56,143 nucleotides of DNA, taken from NCBI GenBank assembly GCA_051453625.1, contig JBOZIK010000001.1, positions 189,251,003 through 189,307,145 on the forward strand, in the 5' to 3' direction. The notes below the pieces were generated by a model. That model did no database searches. It saw only the letters and a list, made by a program, of their open reading frames with translations, and was not told the origin of the DNA. The DNA is from Welwitschia mirabilis. Its lineage: Eukaryota; Gnetophyta; Gnetopsida; Welwitschiales. The translations under genes were made by a program, and so were the position numbers. Shown piece by piece: positions 55,690 through 56,143 of the stretch; the stretch's first letter is position 1; each line of letters starts with the position of its first letter.

Positions 55690-56143
55690 CAACATCCAAT
55701 GACTTTGAACTACATAGTGATGAGTAGAGTTGCTCGTCTACTTAATGCATCTGCCACTTTGTTTTGTACCCCTATCTTATACTTAATGATAAATGTGAAT
55801 TTTTGTAGTTATTCCATCCACTAAGTGTGCATTCTATTGAGAGTCTTCTGACTATTAAGGTACTTCAAATCCCAATGATTAGTTTAAAGCATAAATTATC
55901 ATTGGAAAAGATACTAATTCCAATGTTTGACATCTCACACTACCACATATAATTCCAACTCATAAGTAGTCCACTTCTTCCTAGCATCACTGAGTTTTTT
56001 GCTAAAGAAAGCTATAGGCCATTCTTTTTGGAAAAAAACTACTCCAATTCTGATGATTAAGGCATCCATCTCCAACTTGAATGCTCTCCCAAAGTCAAGT
56101 AGAATAAGAATTAGAGAGGTGATGAGCTTCTTTTTAACTAGCA
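55690..56143 (-). pseudogene. RNase H of the rightmost gypsy element, partial
   Basis: FGRAFKLEMDALIIRIGVVF, EWPIAFFSKKLSDARKKWTT, YELELYVVV, then [34 protein letters not shown]. This is the standard gypsy RNase H ending in VADALSRR. The first Asp (EMDA) and the Glu (YELELY) are visible; the FTDH motif reads TNH, so that Asp appears to be Asn. The RT lies beyond the window. Confidence 0.85.

Larger units (their letters stand above)
54421..56143 (-). mobile_element. Third Ty3/gypsy element, 3' half, running off the right edge
   Basis: Minus strand RNase H, integrase zinc finger, integrase core and C-terminal domain in gypsy order. The readable protein text is closer to consensus than in the other elements, suggesting a younger insertion, although stops are present in each domain. 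Confidence 0.85.

Noticed and set aside
1-56143. Host protein-coding genes, tRNA or rRNA genes, CRISPR arrays, riboswitches, bacterial operons
   Set aside because: None seen. All recognisable coding is retrotransposon-derived, and the DNA is plant nuclear in character.

Overview
This window looks like repeat-rich, gene-poor (probably pericentromeric) DNA of a flowering plant. It is strongly AT-rich, I recognise no host gene, and almost every readable coding trace belongs to a decayed LTR retrotransposon. The plant assignment rests on Ty3/gypsy Tat- and Athila-type pol, Ty1/copia SIRE/Maximus-type gag-pol, and primer-binding sites for plant tRNA-Asn and initiator tRNA-Met. Nearly all coding runs on the minus strand and is broken by stops and frameshifts. 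I cannot name the species.

Layout. (1) 1-9749: a Tat/Ogre-like gypsy element, minus strand, cut by the left edge. It reads gag, protease, possible intron, RT, RNase H, archaeal-type RNase H, integrase, with a tRNA-Asn PBS at 8422-8439 and its 5' LTR at 8443-9749. (2) 9750-13660: two candidate LTR remnants and featureless AT-rich DNA. (3) 13661-19807: a SIRE/Maximus-like copia body (about 14190-18541, minus) flanked on both sides by clusters of the octamer AGATGTCT and its complement. (4) 21264-28257: a structurally complete SIRE-like element, minus, with two 1.3-kb LTRs and an ACATG target duplication, but apparently no integrase, RT or RNase H. (5) 28263-38700: mostly anonymous AT-rich DNA with a possible SINE, a candidate LTR with PBS, and an array of eight diverged ~91-bp repeats. 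(6) 38760-42140: the 3' end of a plus-strand SIRE-like element (broken extra ORF, acidic stretch, purine tracts, LTR). (7) 42141 to about 54030: an Athila-like gypsy element, minus, whose protease is split by a nested copia element (about 44878-51913). (8) 54180-56143: the 3' half of a third gypsy element, minus, running off the right edge.

The elements record successive insertions. The copia element split the Athila protease, and the plus-strand SIRE-like element appears to have cut the Athila integrase. Catalytic residues are repeatedly lost by G-to-A or C-to-T changes (Asp to Asn, Cys to Tyr, Trp/Gln/Arg to stop), as expected of long-methylated DNA.

Eleven runs of N interrupt the window. 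The three that are exactly 100 N are flanked by duplicated sequence, which suggests unmerged contig ends. All domain assignments are by eye from translated motifs, and boundaries of domains without an intact frame are approximate.
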